From Siphonodentalium dalli (Eukaryota; Mollusca; Scaphopoda; Gadilida; Siphonodentaliidae), in NCBI GenBank assembly GCA_032622095.1, contig CP136066.1, positions 7,775,784-7,839,783 on the forward strand: DNA of 64,000 nt, in the 5' to 3' direction. Shown here piece by piece: positions 11,801 to 27,500 of the stretch. Under the pieces are notes generated by a model that worked only from the letters and a program-made list of their open reading frames with translations, was not told the DNA's origin and ran no database searches. Position 1 is the first letter of the stretch, and each line of letters opens with the position of its first letter. The position numbers and the translations under genes were made by a program.

Positions 11801-14800
11801 TGGTTACAATAATTGATATCTTGTCATTGTCACTCTGACTATCAGTAATATTAACATAACCATGGTTACGATAAGTGATATATTGTCATTGTCACTCTGA
11901 CTAACTGTAATATTAACATAACCATGCTTTCGATAAGTGATATCTTGTCAATGCCACTCTGACTAACAGTAATATTAACATAACCATGCTTTCGATAAGT
12001 GATATCTTGTGACTGCCACTCTGACTATCAGTAATATTATCATAACCATGCTTTCGATAAGTGATATATTGTCAATGCCACTCTGACTGTCAGTAATATT
12101 AACATAACCATGCTTTCGATAAGAGATATCTTGCCATTGCCACTCTGACTAACAGTAATATTAACATAACCGTGATATCGATAAGTGATATCTTGTCACT
12201 GCCACTCTGACTATCAGTAATATTAACATAACCATGCTTTCGATAAGTGATATCTTGTCAATGCCACTCTGACTATCAGTAATATTAACATAACCATGGT
12301 TACGATAAGTGATATCTTGTCATTGCCACTCTGACTATCAGTAATATTAACATAACCATGGTTACGATAAGTGCTATCTTGTCATTACCACTCTGACTAT
12401 CAGTAATATTAATATAACCATGGTTACGATAAGTGATATCTTGTCATTGCTACTCTGACTATCAGTAATATTAACATAACCATGGTTACAATAAGTGATA
12501 TCTTGTCAATGTCACTCTGACTATCAGTAATATTAACATAACCATGGTTACGATAAGTGATATATTGTCATTGTCACTCTGACTAACTGTAATATTAACA
12601 TAACCATGCTTTCGATAAGTGATATCTTGTCAATGCCACTCTGACTAACAGTAATATTAACATAACCATGCTTTCGATAAGTGATATCTTGTGACTGCCA
12701 CTCTGACTATCAGTAATATTATCATAACCATGCTTTCGATAAGTGATATATTGTCAATGCCACTCTGACTAACAGTTATATTAACATAACCATGGTTTCG
12801 ATAAGTGATATATTGTCAATGCCACTCTGACTAACAGTAATATTAACATAACCATGGTTTCGATAGTGATATCTTGTCAATGCCACTCTGACTATCAGTA
12901 ATATTAACATAACCATGGTTACGATAAGTGATATCTTGTCAATGCCACTCTGACTATCAGTAATATTAACATAACCATGCTTTCGATAAGTGATATATTG
13001 TCATTGCCACTCTGACTAACAGTAATATTAACATAACCATGCTTTCGATAAGTGATATCTTGTCAATGCCACTCTGACTATCAGTAATATTAACATAACC
13101 ATGCTTTCGATAAGTGATATCTTGTCATTGCCACTCTGACTATCAGTAATATTAACATAACCGTGCTTTCGATAAGTGATATATTGTCATTGCCACTCTG
13201 ATTATCAGTAATATTAACATAACCATGGTTACGATAAGTGATATATTGTCATTGCCACTCTGACTATCAGTAATATTAACATAACCATGCTTTCGATAAG
13301 TGATATCTTGTCAATGCCACTCGGACTATCAGTAATATTAACATAACCATGCTTTCGATAAGTGATATATTGTCAATGCCACTCTGACTATCAGTAATAT
13401 TAACATAACCATGCTTTCGATAAGTGATATATTGTCAATGCCACTCTGACTATCAGTAATATTAACATAACCGTGATATCGATAAGTGATATATTGTCAA
13501 TGCCACTCTGACTATCAGTAATATTAACATAACCATGCTTTCGATAAGTGATATATTGTCATTGCCGCTCTGACTAACAGTAATATTAACATAACCATGC
13601 TTTCGATAAGTGATATCTTGTCACTGCCACTCTGACTGTCAGTAATATTAACATAACCATGCTTTCGATAAGAGATATCTTGCCATTGCCACTCTGACTA
13701 ACAGTAATATTAACATAACCGTGATATCGATAAGTGATATCTTGTCACTGCCACTCTGACTATCAGTAATATTAACATAACCATGCTTTCGATAAGTGAT
13801 ATCTTGTCAATGCCACTCTGACTATCAGTAATATTAACATAACCATGCTTTCGATAAGTGATATATTGACAATGCCACTCTGACTATCAGTAATATTAAC
13901 ATAACCATGGTTACGATAAGTGATATATTGTCATTGCCACTCTGACTATCAGTAATATTAACATAACCCTGCTTTCGATAAGTGATATATTGTCATTGCC
14001 ACTATGATTATCAGTAATATTAACATAACCATGGTTACGATAAGTGATATATTGTCATTGCTACTCTGACTATCAGTAATATTAACATGACCGTACTTTT
14101 GATAAGTGATATATTGTCATTGTCACTCTGACTATCAGTAATATTAACATAACCATGGTTACGATAAGTGATATCTTGTCATTGCCACTCTGACTATCAG
14201 TAATATTAACATAACCATGGTTACGATAAGTGCTATCTTCTCATTACCACTCTGACTATCAGTAATATTAATATAACCATGGTTACGATAAGTGATATCT
14301 TGTCATTGCCACTCTGACTATCAGTAATATTAACATAACCATGGTTACAATAAGTGATATCTTGTCATTGTCACTCTGACTATCAGTAATATTAACATAA
14401 CCATGGTTACGATAAGTGATATCTTGTCATTGTCACTCTGACTAACTGTAATATTAACATAACCATGCTTTCGATAAGTGATATCTTGTCAATGCCACTC
14501 TGACTAACAGTAATATTAACATAACCATGCTTTCGATAAGTGATATCTTGTCACTGCCACTCTGACTATCAGTAATATTATCATAACCATGCTTTCGATA
14601 AGTGATATATTGTCAATGCCACTCTGACTAACAGTAATATTAACATAACCATGGTTTCGATAAGTGATATATTGTCAATGCCACTCTGACTAACAGTAAT
14701 ATTAACATAACCATGGTTTCGATAGTGATATCTTGTCAATGCCACTCTGACTATCAGTAATATTAACATAACCATGGTTACGATAAGTGATATCTTGTCA

Positions 14801-16064
14801 ATGCCACTCTGACTATCAGTAATATTAACATAACCATGCTTTCGATAAGTGATATATTGTCATTGCCACTCTGACTAACAGTAATATTAACATAACCATG
14901 CTTTCGATAAGTGATATCTTGTCAATGCCACTCTGACTATCAGTAATATTAACATAACCATGCTTTCGATAAGTGATATCTTGTCATTGCCACTCTGACT
15001 ACCAGTAATATTAACATAACCGTGCTTTCGATAAGTGATATATTGTCATTGCCACTCTGATTATCAGTAATATAAACATAACCATGGTTACGATAAGTGA
15101 TATATTGTCATTGCCACTCTGACTATCAGTAATATTAACATAACCGTGCTTTCGATAAGTGATATATTGTCATTGCCACTCTGATTATCAGTATTATTAA
15201 CATAACCATGGTTACGATAAGTGATATATTGTCATTGCCACTCTGACTATCAGTAATATTAACATAACCATGCTTTCGATAAGTGATATCTTGTCAATGC
15301 CACTCGGACTATCAGTAATATTAACATAACCATGCTTTCGATAAGTGATATATTGTCAATGCCACTCTGACTATCAGTAATATTAACATAACCATGCTTT
15401 CGATAAGTGATATATTGTCAATGCCACTCTGACTATCAGTAATATTAACATAACCGTGATATCGATAAGTGATATATTGTCAATGCCACTCTGACTATCA
15501 GTAATATTAACATAACCATGCTTTCGATAAGTGATATATTGTCATTGCCACTCTGACTAACAGTAATATTAACATAACCATGCTTTCGATAAGTGATATC
15601 TTGTCACTGCCACTCTGACTGTCAGTAATATTAACATAACCATGCTTTCGATAAGTGATATCTTGCCATTGCCACTCTGACTAACAGTAATATTAACATA
15701 ACCGTGATATCGATAAGTGATATCTTGTCACTGCCACTCTGACTATCAGTAATATTAACATAACCATGCTTTCGATAAGTGATATCTTGTCAATGCCACT
15801 CTGACTATCAGTAATATTAACATAACCATGCTTTCGATAAGTGATATATTGACAATGCCACTCTGACTATCAGTAATATTAACATAACCATGCTTTCGAT
15901 AAGTGATATATTGTCATTGCCACTCTGACTATCAGTAATATTAACATAACCCTGCTTTCGATAAGTGATATATTGTCATTGCCACTCTGATTATCAGTAA
16001 TATTAACATAACCATGGTTACGATAAGTGATATATTGTCATTGCTACTCTGACTATCAGTAATA

Positions 16065-19000
16065 TTAACATGACCGTGCTTTCGATAAGTGATATATTGT
16101 CATTGCCACTCTGATTATCAGTAATATTAACATAACCATGGTTACGATAAGTGATATCTTGTCATTGCCACTCTGACTAACAGTAATATTAACATAACCA
16201 TGCTTTCGATAGTAATATCTTGTCATTGCCACTCTGACTATCAGTAATATTAACATAACCATGGTTACGATAAGTGATATCTTGTCATTGTCACTCTGAC
16301 TATCAGTAATATTAACATAACCATGGTTACGATAAGTGATATCTTGTCATTGTCACTCTGACTATCAGTAATATTAACATAACCATGATTACGATAAGTG
16401 CTATCTTGTCATTACCACTCTGACTATCAGTAATATTAACATAACCATGGTTACAATAAGTGATATCTTGTCATTGTCACTCTGACTATCAGTAATATTA
16501 ACATAACCATGGTTACGTTAAGTGATATCTTGTCATTGTCACTCTGACTAACTGTAATATTAACATAACCATGCTTTCGATAAGTGATATCTTGTCAATG
16601 CCACTCTGACTAACAGTAATATTAACATAACCATGCTTTCGATAAGTGATATCTTGTCACACCACTATGACTATCAGTAATATTAACATAACCATGGTTA
16701 CGATAAGTGATATCTTGTCATTGTCACTATGACTATCAGTAATATTAACATAACCATGGTTACGATAAGTGATATCTTGTCATTGCCACTCTGACTATCA
16801 GTAATATTAACATAACCATGGTTACGATAAGTGCTATCTTGTCATTACCACTCTGACTATCAGTAATATTAATATAACCATGGTTACGATAAGTGATATC
16901 TTGTCATTGCCACTCTGACTATCAGTAATATTAACATAACCATGGTTACAATAAGTGATATCTTGTCATTGTCACTCTGACTATCAGTAATATTAATATA
17001 ACCATGGTTACGATAAGTGATATCTTGTCATTGTCACTCTGACTAACTGTAATATTAACATAACCATGCTTTCGATAAGTGATATCTTGTCAATGCCACT
17101 CTGACTAACAGTAATATTAACATAACCATGCTTTCGATAAGTGATATCTTGTCACTGCCACTCTGACTATCAGTAATATTATCATAACCATGCTTTCTAT
17201 AAGTGATATATTGTCTATGCCACTCTGACTAACAGTAATATTAACATAACCATGGTTTCGATAAGTGATATATTGTCAATGCCAATCTGACTAACAGTAA
17301 TATTAACATAACCATGGTTTCGATAGTGATATCTTGTCAATGCCACTCTGACTATCAGTAATATTAACATAACCATGGTTACGATAAGTGATATCTTGTC
17401 AATGCCACTCTGACTATCAGTAATATTAACATAACCATGCTTTCGATAAGTGATATATTGTCATTGCCACTCTGACTAACAGTAATATTAACATAACCAT
17501 GCTTTCGATAAGTGATATCTTGTCAATGCCACTCTGACTATCAGTAATATTAACATAACCATGCTTTCGATAAGTGATATCTTGTCATTGCCACACTGAC
17601 TATCAGTAATATTAACATAACCGTGCTTTCGATAAGTGATATATTGTCATTGCCACTCTGATTATCAGTAATATTAACATAACCATGGTTACAATAAGTG
17701 ATATATTGTCATTGCCACTCTGACTAACAGTAATATTAACATAACCATGCTTTCGATAAGTGATATCTTGTCAATGCCACTCTGACTATCAGTAATATTA
17801 ACATAACCATGCTTTCGATAAGTGATATCTTGTCATTGCCACTCTGACTACCAGTAATATTAACATAACCGTGCTTTCGATAAGTGATATATTGTCATTG
17901 CCACTCTGATTATCAGTAATATAAACATAACCATGGTTACGATAAGTGATATATTGTCATTGCCACTCTGACTATCAGTAATATTAACATAACCGTGCTT
18001 TCGATAAGTGATATATTGTCATTGCCACTCTGATTATCAGTATTATTAACATAACCATGGTTACGATAAGTGATATATTGTCATTGCCACTCTGACTATC
18101 AGTAATATTAACATAACCATGCTTTCGATAAGTGATATCTTGTCAATGCCACTCGGACTATCAGTAATATTAACATAACCATGCTTTCGATAAGTGATAT
18201 ATTGTCAATGCCACTCTGACTATCAGTAATATTAACATAACCATGCTTTCGATAAGTGATATATTGTCAATGCCACTCTGACTATCAGTAATATTAACAT
18301 AACCGTGATATCGATAAGTGATATATTGTCAATGCCACTCTGACTATCAGTAATATTAACATAACCATGCTTTCGATAAGTGATATATTGTCATTGCCAC
18401 TCTGACTAACAGTAATATTAACATAACCATGCTTTCGATAAGTGATATCTTGTCACTGCCACTCTGACTGTCAGTAACATTAACATAACCATGCTTTCGA
18501 TAAGAGATATCTTGCCATTGCCACTCTGACTAACAGTAATATTAACATAACCGTGATATCGATAAGTGATATCTTGTCACTGCCACTCTGACTATCAGTA
18601 ATATTAACATAACCATGCTTTCGATAAGTGATATCTTGTCAATGCCACTCTGACTATCAGTAATATTAACATAACCATGCTTTCGATAAGTGATATATTG
18701 ACAATGCCACTCTGACTATCAGTAATATTAACATAACCATGCTTTCGATAAGTGATATATTGTCATTGCCACTCTGACTATCAGTAATATTAACATAACC
18801 CTGCTTTCGATAAGTGATATATTGTCATTGCCACTCTGATTATCAGTAATATTAACATAACCATGGTTACGATAAGTGATATATTGTCATTGCTACTCTG
18901 ACTATCAGTAATATTAACATGACCGTGCTTTCGATAAGTGATATATTGTCATTGCCACTCTGATTATCAGTAATATTAACATAACCATGGTTACGATAAG

Positions 19001-21580
19001 TGATATCTTGTCATTGCCACTCTGACTAACAGTAATATTAACATAACCATGCTTTCGATAGTAATATCTTGTCATTGCCACTCTGACTATCAGTAATATT
19101 AACATAACCATGGTTACGATAAGTGATATCTTGTCATTGTCACTCTGACTATCAGTAATATTAACATAACCATGATTACGATAAGTGCTATCTTGTCATT
19201 ACCACTCTGACTATCAGTAATATTAACATAACCATGGTTACAATAAGTGATATCTTGTCATTGTCACTCTGACTATCAGTAATATTAACATAACCATGGT
19301 TACGTTAAGTGATATCTTGTCATTGTCACTCTGACTAACTGTAATATTAACATAACCATGCTTTCGATAAGTGATATCTTGTCAATGCCACTCTGACTAA
19401 CAGTAATATTAACATAACCATGCTTTCGATAAGTGATATCTTGTCACACCACTATGACTATCAGTAATATTAACATAACCATGGTTACGATAAGTGATAT
19501 CTTGTCATTGTCACTATGACTATCAGTAATATTAACATAACCATGGTTACGATAAGTGATATCTTGTCATTGCCACTCTGACTATCAGTAATATTAACAT
19601 AACCATGGTTACGATAAGTGCTATCTTGTCATTACCACTCTGACTATCAGTAATATTAATATAACCATGGTAACGATAAGTGATATCTTGTCATTGCCAC
19701 TCTGACTATCAGTAATATTAACATAACCATGGTTACAATAAGTGATATCTTGTCATTGTCACTCTGACTATCAGTAATATTAATATAACCATGGTTACGA
19801 TAAGTGATATCTTGTCATTGTCACTCTGACTAACTGTAATATTAACATAACCATGCTTTCGATAAGTGATATCTTGTCAATGCCACTCTGACTAACAGTA
19901 ATATTAACATAACCATGCTTTCGATAAGTGATATCTTGTCACTGCCACTCTGACTATCAGTAATATTATCATAACCATGCTTTTTATAAGTGATATATTG
20001 TCTATGCCACTCTGACTAACAGTAATATTAACATAACCATGGTTTCGATAAGTGATATATTGTCAATGCCAATCTGACTAACAGTAATATTAACATAACC
20101 ATGGTTTCGATAGTGATATCTTGTCAATGCCACTCTGACTATCAGTAATATTAACATAACCATGGTTACGATAAGTGATATCTTGTCAATGCCACTCTGA
20201 CTATCAGTAATATTAACATAACCATGCTTTCGATAAGTGATATATTGTCATTGCCACTCTGACTAACAGTAATATTAACATAACCATGCTTTCGATAAGT
20301 GATATCTTGTCAATGCCACTCTGACTATCAGTAATATTAACATAAACATGCTTTCGATAAGTGATATCTTGTCATTGCCACTCTGACTATCAGTAATATT
20401 AACATAACCGTGCTTTCGATAAGTGATATATTGTCATTGCCACTCTGATTATCAGTAATATTAACATAACCATGGTTACAATAAGTGATATATTGTCATT
20501 GCCACTCTGACTATCAGTAATATTAACATAACCGTGCTTTCGATAAGTGATATATTGTCATTGCCACTCTGATTATCAGTATTATTAACATAACCATGGT
20601 TACGATAAGTGATATATTGTCATTGCCACTCTGACTATCAGTAATATTAACATAACCATGCTTTCGATAAGTGATATCTTGTCAATGCCACTCGAACTAT
20701 CAGTAATATTAACATAACCATGCTTTCGATAAGTGATATATTGTCAATGCCACTCTGACTATCAGTAATATTAACATAACCATGCTTTCGATAAGTGATA
20801 TATTGTCAATGCCACTCTGACTATCAGTAATATTAACATAACCGTGATATCGATAAGTGATATATTGTCAATGCCACTCTGACCATCAGTAATATTAACA
20901 TAACCATGCTTTCGATAAGTGATATATTGTCATTGCCACTCTGACTAACAGTAATATTAACATAACCATGCTTTCGATAAGTGATATCTTGTCACTGCCA
21001 CTCTGACTGTCAGTAATATTAACATAACCATGCTTTCGATAAGTGATATCTTGCCATTGCCACTCTGACTAACAGTAATATTAACATAACCGTGATATCG
21101 ATAAGTGATATCTTGTCACTGCCACTCTGACTATCAGTAGTATTAACATAACCATGCTTTCGATAAGTGATATCTTGTCAATGCCACTCTGACTATCAGT
21201 AATATTAACATAACCATGCTTTCGATAAGTGATATATTGTCATTGCCACTCTGACTATCAGTAATATTAACATAATCCTGCTTTCGATAAATGATATATT
21301 GTCATTGCCTCTCTGATTATCAGTAATATTAACATAACCATGGTTACGATAAGTGATATATTGTCATTGCTACTCTGACTATCAGTAATATTAACATGAC
21401 CGTGCTTTCGATAAGTGATATATTGTCATTGCCACTCTGATTATCAGTAATATTAACATAACCATGGTTACGATAAGTGATATATTGTCATTGCTTCTCT
21501 GACTATCAGTAATATTAACAAGACCGTGCTTTCGATAAGTGATATATTGTCATTACCACTCTGATTATCAGTAATATTAA
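16065..21580 (+). repeat. Tandem segmental duplication inside the satellite (about 2.8 kb unit)
   Basis: The variant order from 16065 is repeated from 18914. Rare landmarks recur, including TTGTCACACCACTATG at 16654 and 19441 (2,787 bp apart), while an adjacent landmark is 2,849 bp apart. The 62 bp difference is one monomer lost in the second copy. This is a recent unequal exchange of about 45 monomers. Confidence 0.8.
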
Positions 21581-24500
21581 CATAACCATGGTTACGATAA
21601 GTGATATATTGTCATTGCTACTCTGACTATCAGTAATATTAACATAACCATGCTTTCGATAAGTGATATATTGTCATTGCCACTCTGACTAACAGTAATA
21701 TTAACATAACCATGCTTTCGATAGTAATATCTTGTCATTGCCACTCTGACTATCAGTAATATTAACATAACCATGGTTACGATAAGTGATATCTTGTCAT
21801 TGTCACTCTGACTATCAGTAATATTAACATAACCATGGTTACGATAAGTGATATATTGTCATTGTCACTCTGACTATCAGTTATATTAACATAACCATGG
21901 TTACGATAAGTACTATCTTGTCATTACCACTCTGACTATCAGTAATATTAACATAACCATGGTTACAATAAGTGATATCTTGTCATTGTCACTCTGACTA
22001 TCAGTAATATTAACATAACCATGGTTACGATAAGTGATATCTTGTCATTGTCACTCTGACTAAATGTAATATTAACATAACCATGCTTTCGATAAGTGAT
22101 ATCTTGTCAATGCCACTCTGACTAACAGTAATATTAACATAACCATGCTTTCGATAAGTGATATCTTGCCATTGCTACTCTGATTATCAGTATTATTAAC
22201 ATAACCATGCTTTCGATAAGTGATATCTTGTCACTGCCACTCTGACTATCAGTAATATTATCATAACCATGCTTTCGATAAGTGATATGTTGTCAATGCC
22301 ACTCTGACTAACAGTAATATTAACATAACCATGGTTTCGATAAGTGATATATTGTCAATGCCACTCTGACTAACAGTAATATTAACATAACCATGGTTTC
22401 GATAGTGATAACTTGTCAATGCCACTCTGACTATCAGTAATATTAACATAACCATGCTTTCGATAAGTGATATATTGTCATTGCCACTCTGACTAACAGT
22501 AATATTAACATAACCATGCTTTCGATAAGTGATATCTTGTCAATGCCACTCTGACTATCAGTAATATTAACATAACCATGCTTTCGATAAGTGATATCTT
22601 GTCATTGCCACTCTGACTATCAGTAATATTAACATAACCGTGCTTTCGATAAGTGATATATTGTCATTGCCACTCTGATTATCAGTAATATTAACATAAC
22701 CATGGTTACGATAAGTGATATATTGTCATTGCCACTCTGACTATCAGTAATATTAACATAACCGTGCTTTCGATAAGTGATATATTGTCATTGCCACTCT
22801 GATTATCAGTAATATTAACATAACCATGGTTACGATAAGTGATATCTTGTCATTGCCACTCTGACTATCAGTAATATTAACATAACCATGGTTACGATAA
22901 GTGCTATCTTGTCATTACCACTCTGACTATCAGTAATATTAATATAACCATGGTTACGATAAGTGATATCTTGTCATTGCCACTCTGACTATCAGTAATA
23001 TTAACATAACCATGGTTACAATAAGTGATATCTTGTCATTGTCACTCTGACTATCAGTAATATTAACATAACCATGGTTACGATAAGTGATATATTGTCA
23101 TTGTCACTCTCACTAACTGTAATATTAACATAACCATGCTTTCGATAAGTGATATCTTGTCAATGCCACTCTGACTAACAGTAATATTAACATAACCATG
23201 CTTTCGATAAGTGATATCTTGTGACTACCACTCTGACTATCAGTAATATTATCATAACCATGCTTTCGATAAGTGATATATTGTCAATGCCACTCTGACT
23301 AACAGTAATATTAACATAACCATGGTTTCGATAAGTGATATATTGTCAATGCCACTCTGACTAACAGTAATATTAACATAACCATGGTTTCGATAGTGAT
23401 ATATTGTCAATGCCACTCTGACTATCAGTAATATTAACATAACCATGGTTACGATAAGTGATATCTTGTCAATGCCACTCTGACTATCAGTAATATTAAC
23501 ATAACCATGCTTTCGATAAGTGATATATTGTCATTGCCACTCTGACTAACAGTAATATTAACATAACCATGCTTTCGATAAGTGATATCTTGTCAATGCC
23601 ACTCTGACTATTAGTAATATTAACATAACCATGCTTTCGATAAGTGATATCTTGTCATTGCCACTCTGACTATCAGTAATATTAACATAACCGTGCTTTC
23701 GATAAGTGATATATTGTCATTGCCACTCTGATTATCAGTAATATTAACATAACCATGGTTACGATAAGTGATATATTGTCATTGCCACTCTGACTATCAG
23801 TAATGTTAACATTACCGTGCTTTCGATAAGTGATATATTGGCATTGCCACTCTGATTATCAGTATTATTAACATAACCATGGTTACGATAAGTGATATAT
23901 TGTCATTGCCACTCTGACTATCAGTAATATTAACATAACCATGCTTTCGATAAGTGATATCTTGTCAATGCCACTCGGACTATCAGTAATATTAACATAA
24001 CCATGCTTTCGATAAGTGATATATTGTCAATGCCACTCTGACTATCAGTAATATTGACATAACCATGCTTTCGATAAGTGATATATTGTCAATGCCACTC
24101 TGACTATCAGTAATATTAACATAACCGTGATATCGATAAGTGATATATTGTCAATGCCACTCTGACTATCAGTAATATTAACATAACCATGCTTTCGATA
24201 AGTGATATATTGTCATTGCCGCTCTGACTAACAGTAATATTAACATAACCATGCTTTCGATAAGTGATATCTTGTCACTGCCACTCTGACTGTCAGTAAT
24301 ATTAACATAACCATGCTTTCGATAAGAGATATCTTGCCATTGCCACTCTGACTAACAGTAATATTAACATAACCGTGATATCGATAAGTGATATCTTGTC
24401 ACTGCCACTCTGACTATCAGTAATATTAACATAACCATGCTTTCGATAAGTGATATCTTGTCAATGCCACTCTGACTATCAGTAATATTAACATAACCAT

Positions 24501-27500
24501 GCTTTCGATAAGTGATATATTGACAATGCCACTCTGACTATCAGTAATATTAACATAACCATGGTTACGATAAGTGATATATTGTCATTGCCACTCTGAC
24601 TATCAGTAATATTAACATAACCCTGCTTTCGATAAGTGATATATTGTCATTGCCACTCTGATTATCAGTAATATTAACATAACCATGGTTACGATAAGTG
24701 ATATATTGTCATTGCTACTCTGACTATCAGTAATATTAACATAACCATGCTTTCGATAAGTGATATATTGTCATTGCCACTCTGACTAACAGTAATATTA
24801 ACATAACCATGCTTTCGATAAGTGATATCTTGTCAATGCCACTCTGACTATCAGTAATATTAACATAATCATGCTTTCGATAAGTGATATCTTGTCATTG
24901 CCACTCTGACTATCAGTAATATTAACATAACCGTGCTTTCGATAAGTGATATATTGTCATTGCCACTCTGATTATCAGTAATATTAACATAACCATGGTT
25001 ACAATAAGTGATATATTGTCATTGCCACTCTGACTATCAGTAATATTAACATAACCGTGCTTTCGATAAGTCATATATTGTTATTGCCACTCTGATTATC
25101 AGTATTATTAACATAACCATGGTTACGATAAGTGATATATTGTCATTGCCACTCTGACTATCAGTAATATTAACATAACCATGCTTTCGATAAGTGATAT
25201 CTTGTCAATGCCACTCGGACTATCAGTAATATTAACATAACCATGCTTTCGATAAGTGATATATTGTCAATGCCACTCTGACTATCAGTAATATTAACAT
25301 AACCATGCTTTCGATAAGTGATATATTGTCAATGCCACTCTGACTATCAGTAATATTAACATAACCGTGATATCGATAAGTGATATATTGTCAATGCCAC
25401 TCTGACCATCAGTAATATTAACATAACCATGCTTTCGATAAGTGATATATTGTCATTGCCACTCTGACTAACAGTAATATTAACATAACCATGCTTTCGA
25501 TAAGTGATATCTTGTCACTGCCACTCTGACTGTCAGTAATATTAACATAACCATGCTTTCGATAAGTGATATCTTGCCATTGCCACTCTGACTAACAGTA
25601 ATATTAACATAACCGTGATATCGATAAGTGATATCTTGTCACTGCCACTCTGACTATCAGTAGTATTAACATAACCATGCTTTCGATAAGTGATATCTTG
25701 TCAATGCCACTCTGACTATCAGTAATATTAACATAACCATGCTTTCGATAAGTGATATATTGTCATTGCCACTCTGACTATCAGTAATATTAACATAATC
25801 CTGCTTTCGATAAATGATATATTGTCATTGCCTCTCTGATTATCAGTAATATTAACATAACCATGGTTACGATAAGTGATATATTGTCATTGCTACTCTG
25901 ACTATCAGTAATATTAACATGACCGTGCTTTCGATAAGTGATATATTGTCATTGCCACTCTGATTATCAGTAATATTAACATAACCATGGTTACGATAAG
26001 TGATATATTGTCATTGCTTCTCTGACTATCAGTAATATTAACAAGACCGTGCTTTCGATAAGTGATATATTGTCATTACCACTCTGATTATCAGTAATAT
26101 TAACAGAACCATGGTTACGATAAGTGATATATTGTCATTGCTACTCTGACTATCAGTAATATTAACATAACCATGCTTTCGATAAGTGATATATTGTCAT
26201 TGCCACTCTGACTAACAGTAATATTAACATAACCATGCTTTCGATAGTAATATCTTGTCATTGCCACTCTGACTATCAGTAATATTAACATAACCATGGT
26301 TACGATAAGTGATATCTTGTCAGTGTCACTCTGACTATCAGTAATATTAACATAACCATGGTTACGATAAGTGATATATTGTCATTGTCACTCTGACTAT
26401 CAGTAATATTAACATAACCATGGTTACGATAAGTACTATCTTGTCATTACCACTCTGACTATCAGTAATATTAACATAACCATGGTTACAATAAGTGATA
26501 TCTTGTCATTGTCACTCTGACTATCAGTAATATTAACATAACCATGGTTACGATAAGTGATATCTTGTCATTGTCACTCTGACTAAATGTAATATTAACA
26601 TAACCATGCTTTCGATAAGTAATATCTTGTCAATGCCACTCTGACTAACAGTAATATTAACATAACCATGCTTTCGATAAGTGATATCTTGCCATTGCTA
26701 CTCTGATTATCAGTATTATTAACATAACCATGCTTTCGATAAGTGATATCTTGTCACTGCCACTCTGACTATCAGTAATATTATCATAACCATGCTTTCG
26801 ATAAGTGATATGTTGTCAATGCCACTCTGACTAACAGTAATATTAACATAACCATGGTTTCGATAAGTGATATATTGTCAATGCCACTCTGACTAACAGT
26901 AATATTAACATAACCATGGTTTCGATAGTGATAACTTGTCAATGCCACTCTGACTATCAGTAATATTAACATAACCATGCTTTCGATAAGTGATATATTG
27001 TCATTGCCACTCTGACTAACAGTAATATTAACATAACCATGCTTTCGATAAGTGATATCTTGTCAATGCCACTCTGACTATCAGTAATATTAACATAACC
27101 ATGCTTTCGATAAGTGATATCTTGTCATTGCCACTCTGACTATCAGTAATATTAACATAACCGTGCTTTCGATAAGTGATATATTGTCATTGCCACTCTG
27201 ATTATCAGTAATATTAACATAACCATGGTTACGATAAGTGATATATTGTCATTGCCACTCTGACTATCAGTAATATTAACATAACCGTGCTTTCGATAAG
27301 TGATATATTGTCATTGCCACTCTGATTATCAGTAATATTAACATAACCATGGTTACGATAAGTGATATCTTGTCATTGCCACTCTGACTATCAGTAATAT
27401 TAACATAACCATGGTTACGATAAGTGCTATCTTGTCATTACCACTCTGACTATCAGTAATATTAATATAACCATGGTTACGATAAGTGATATCTTGTCAT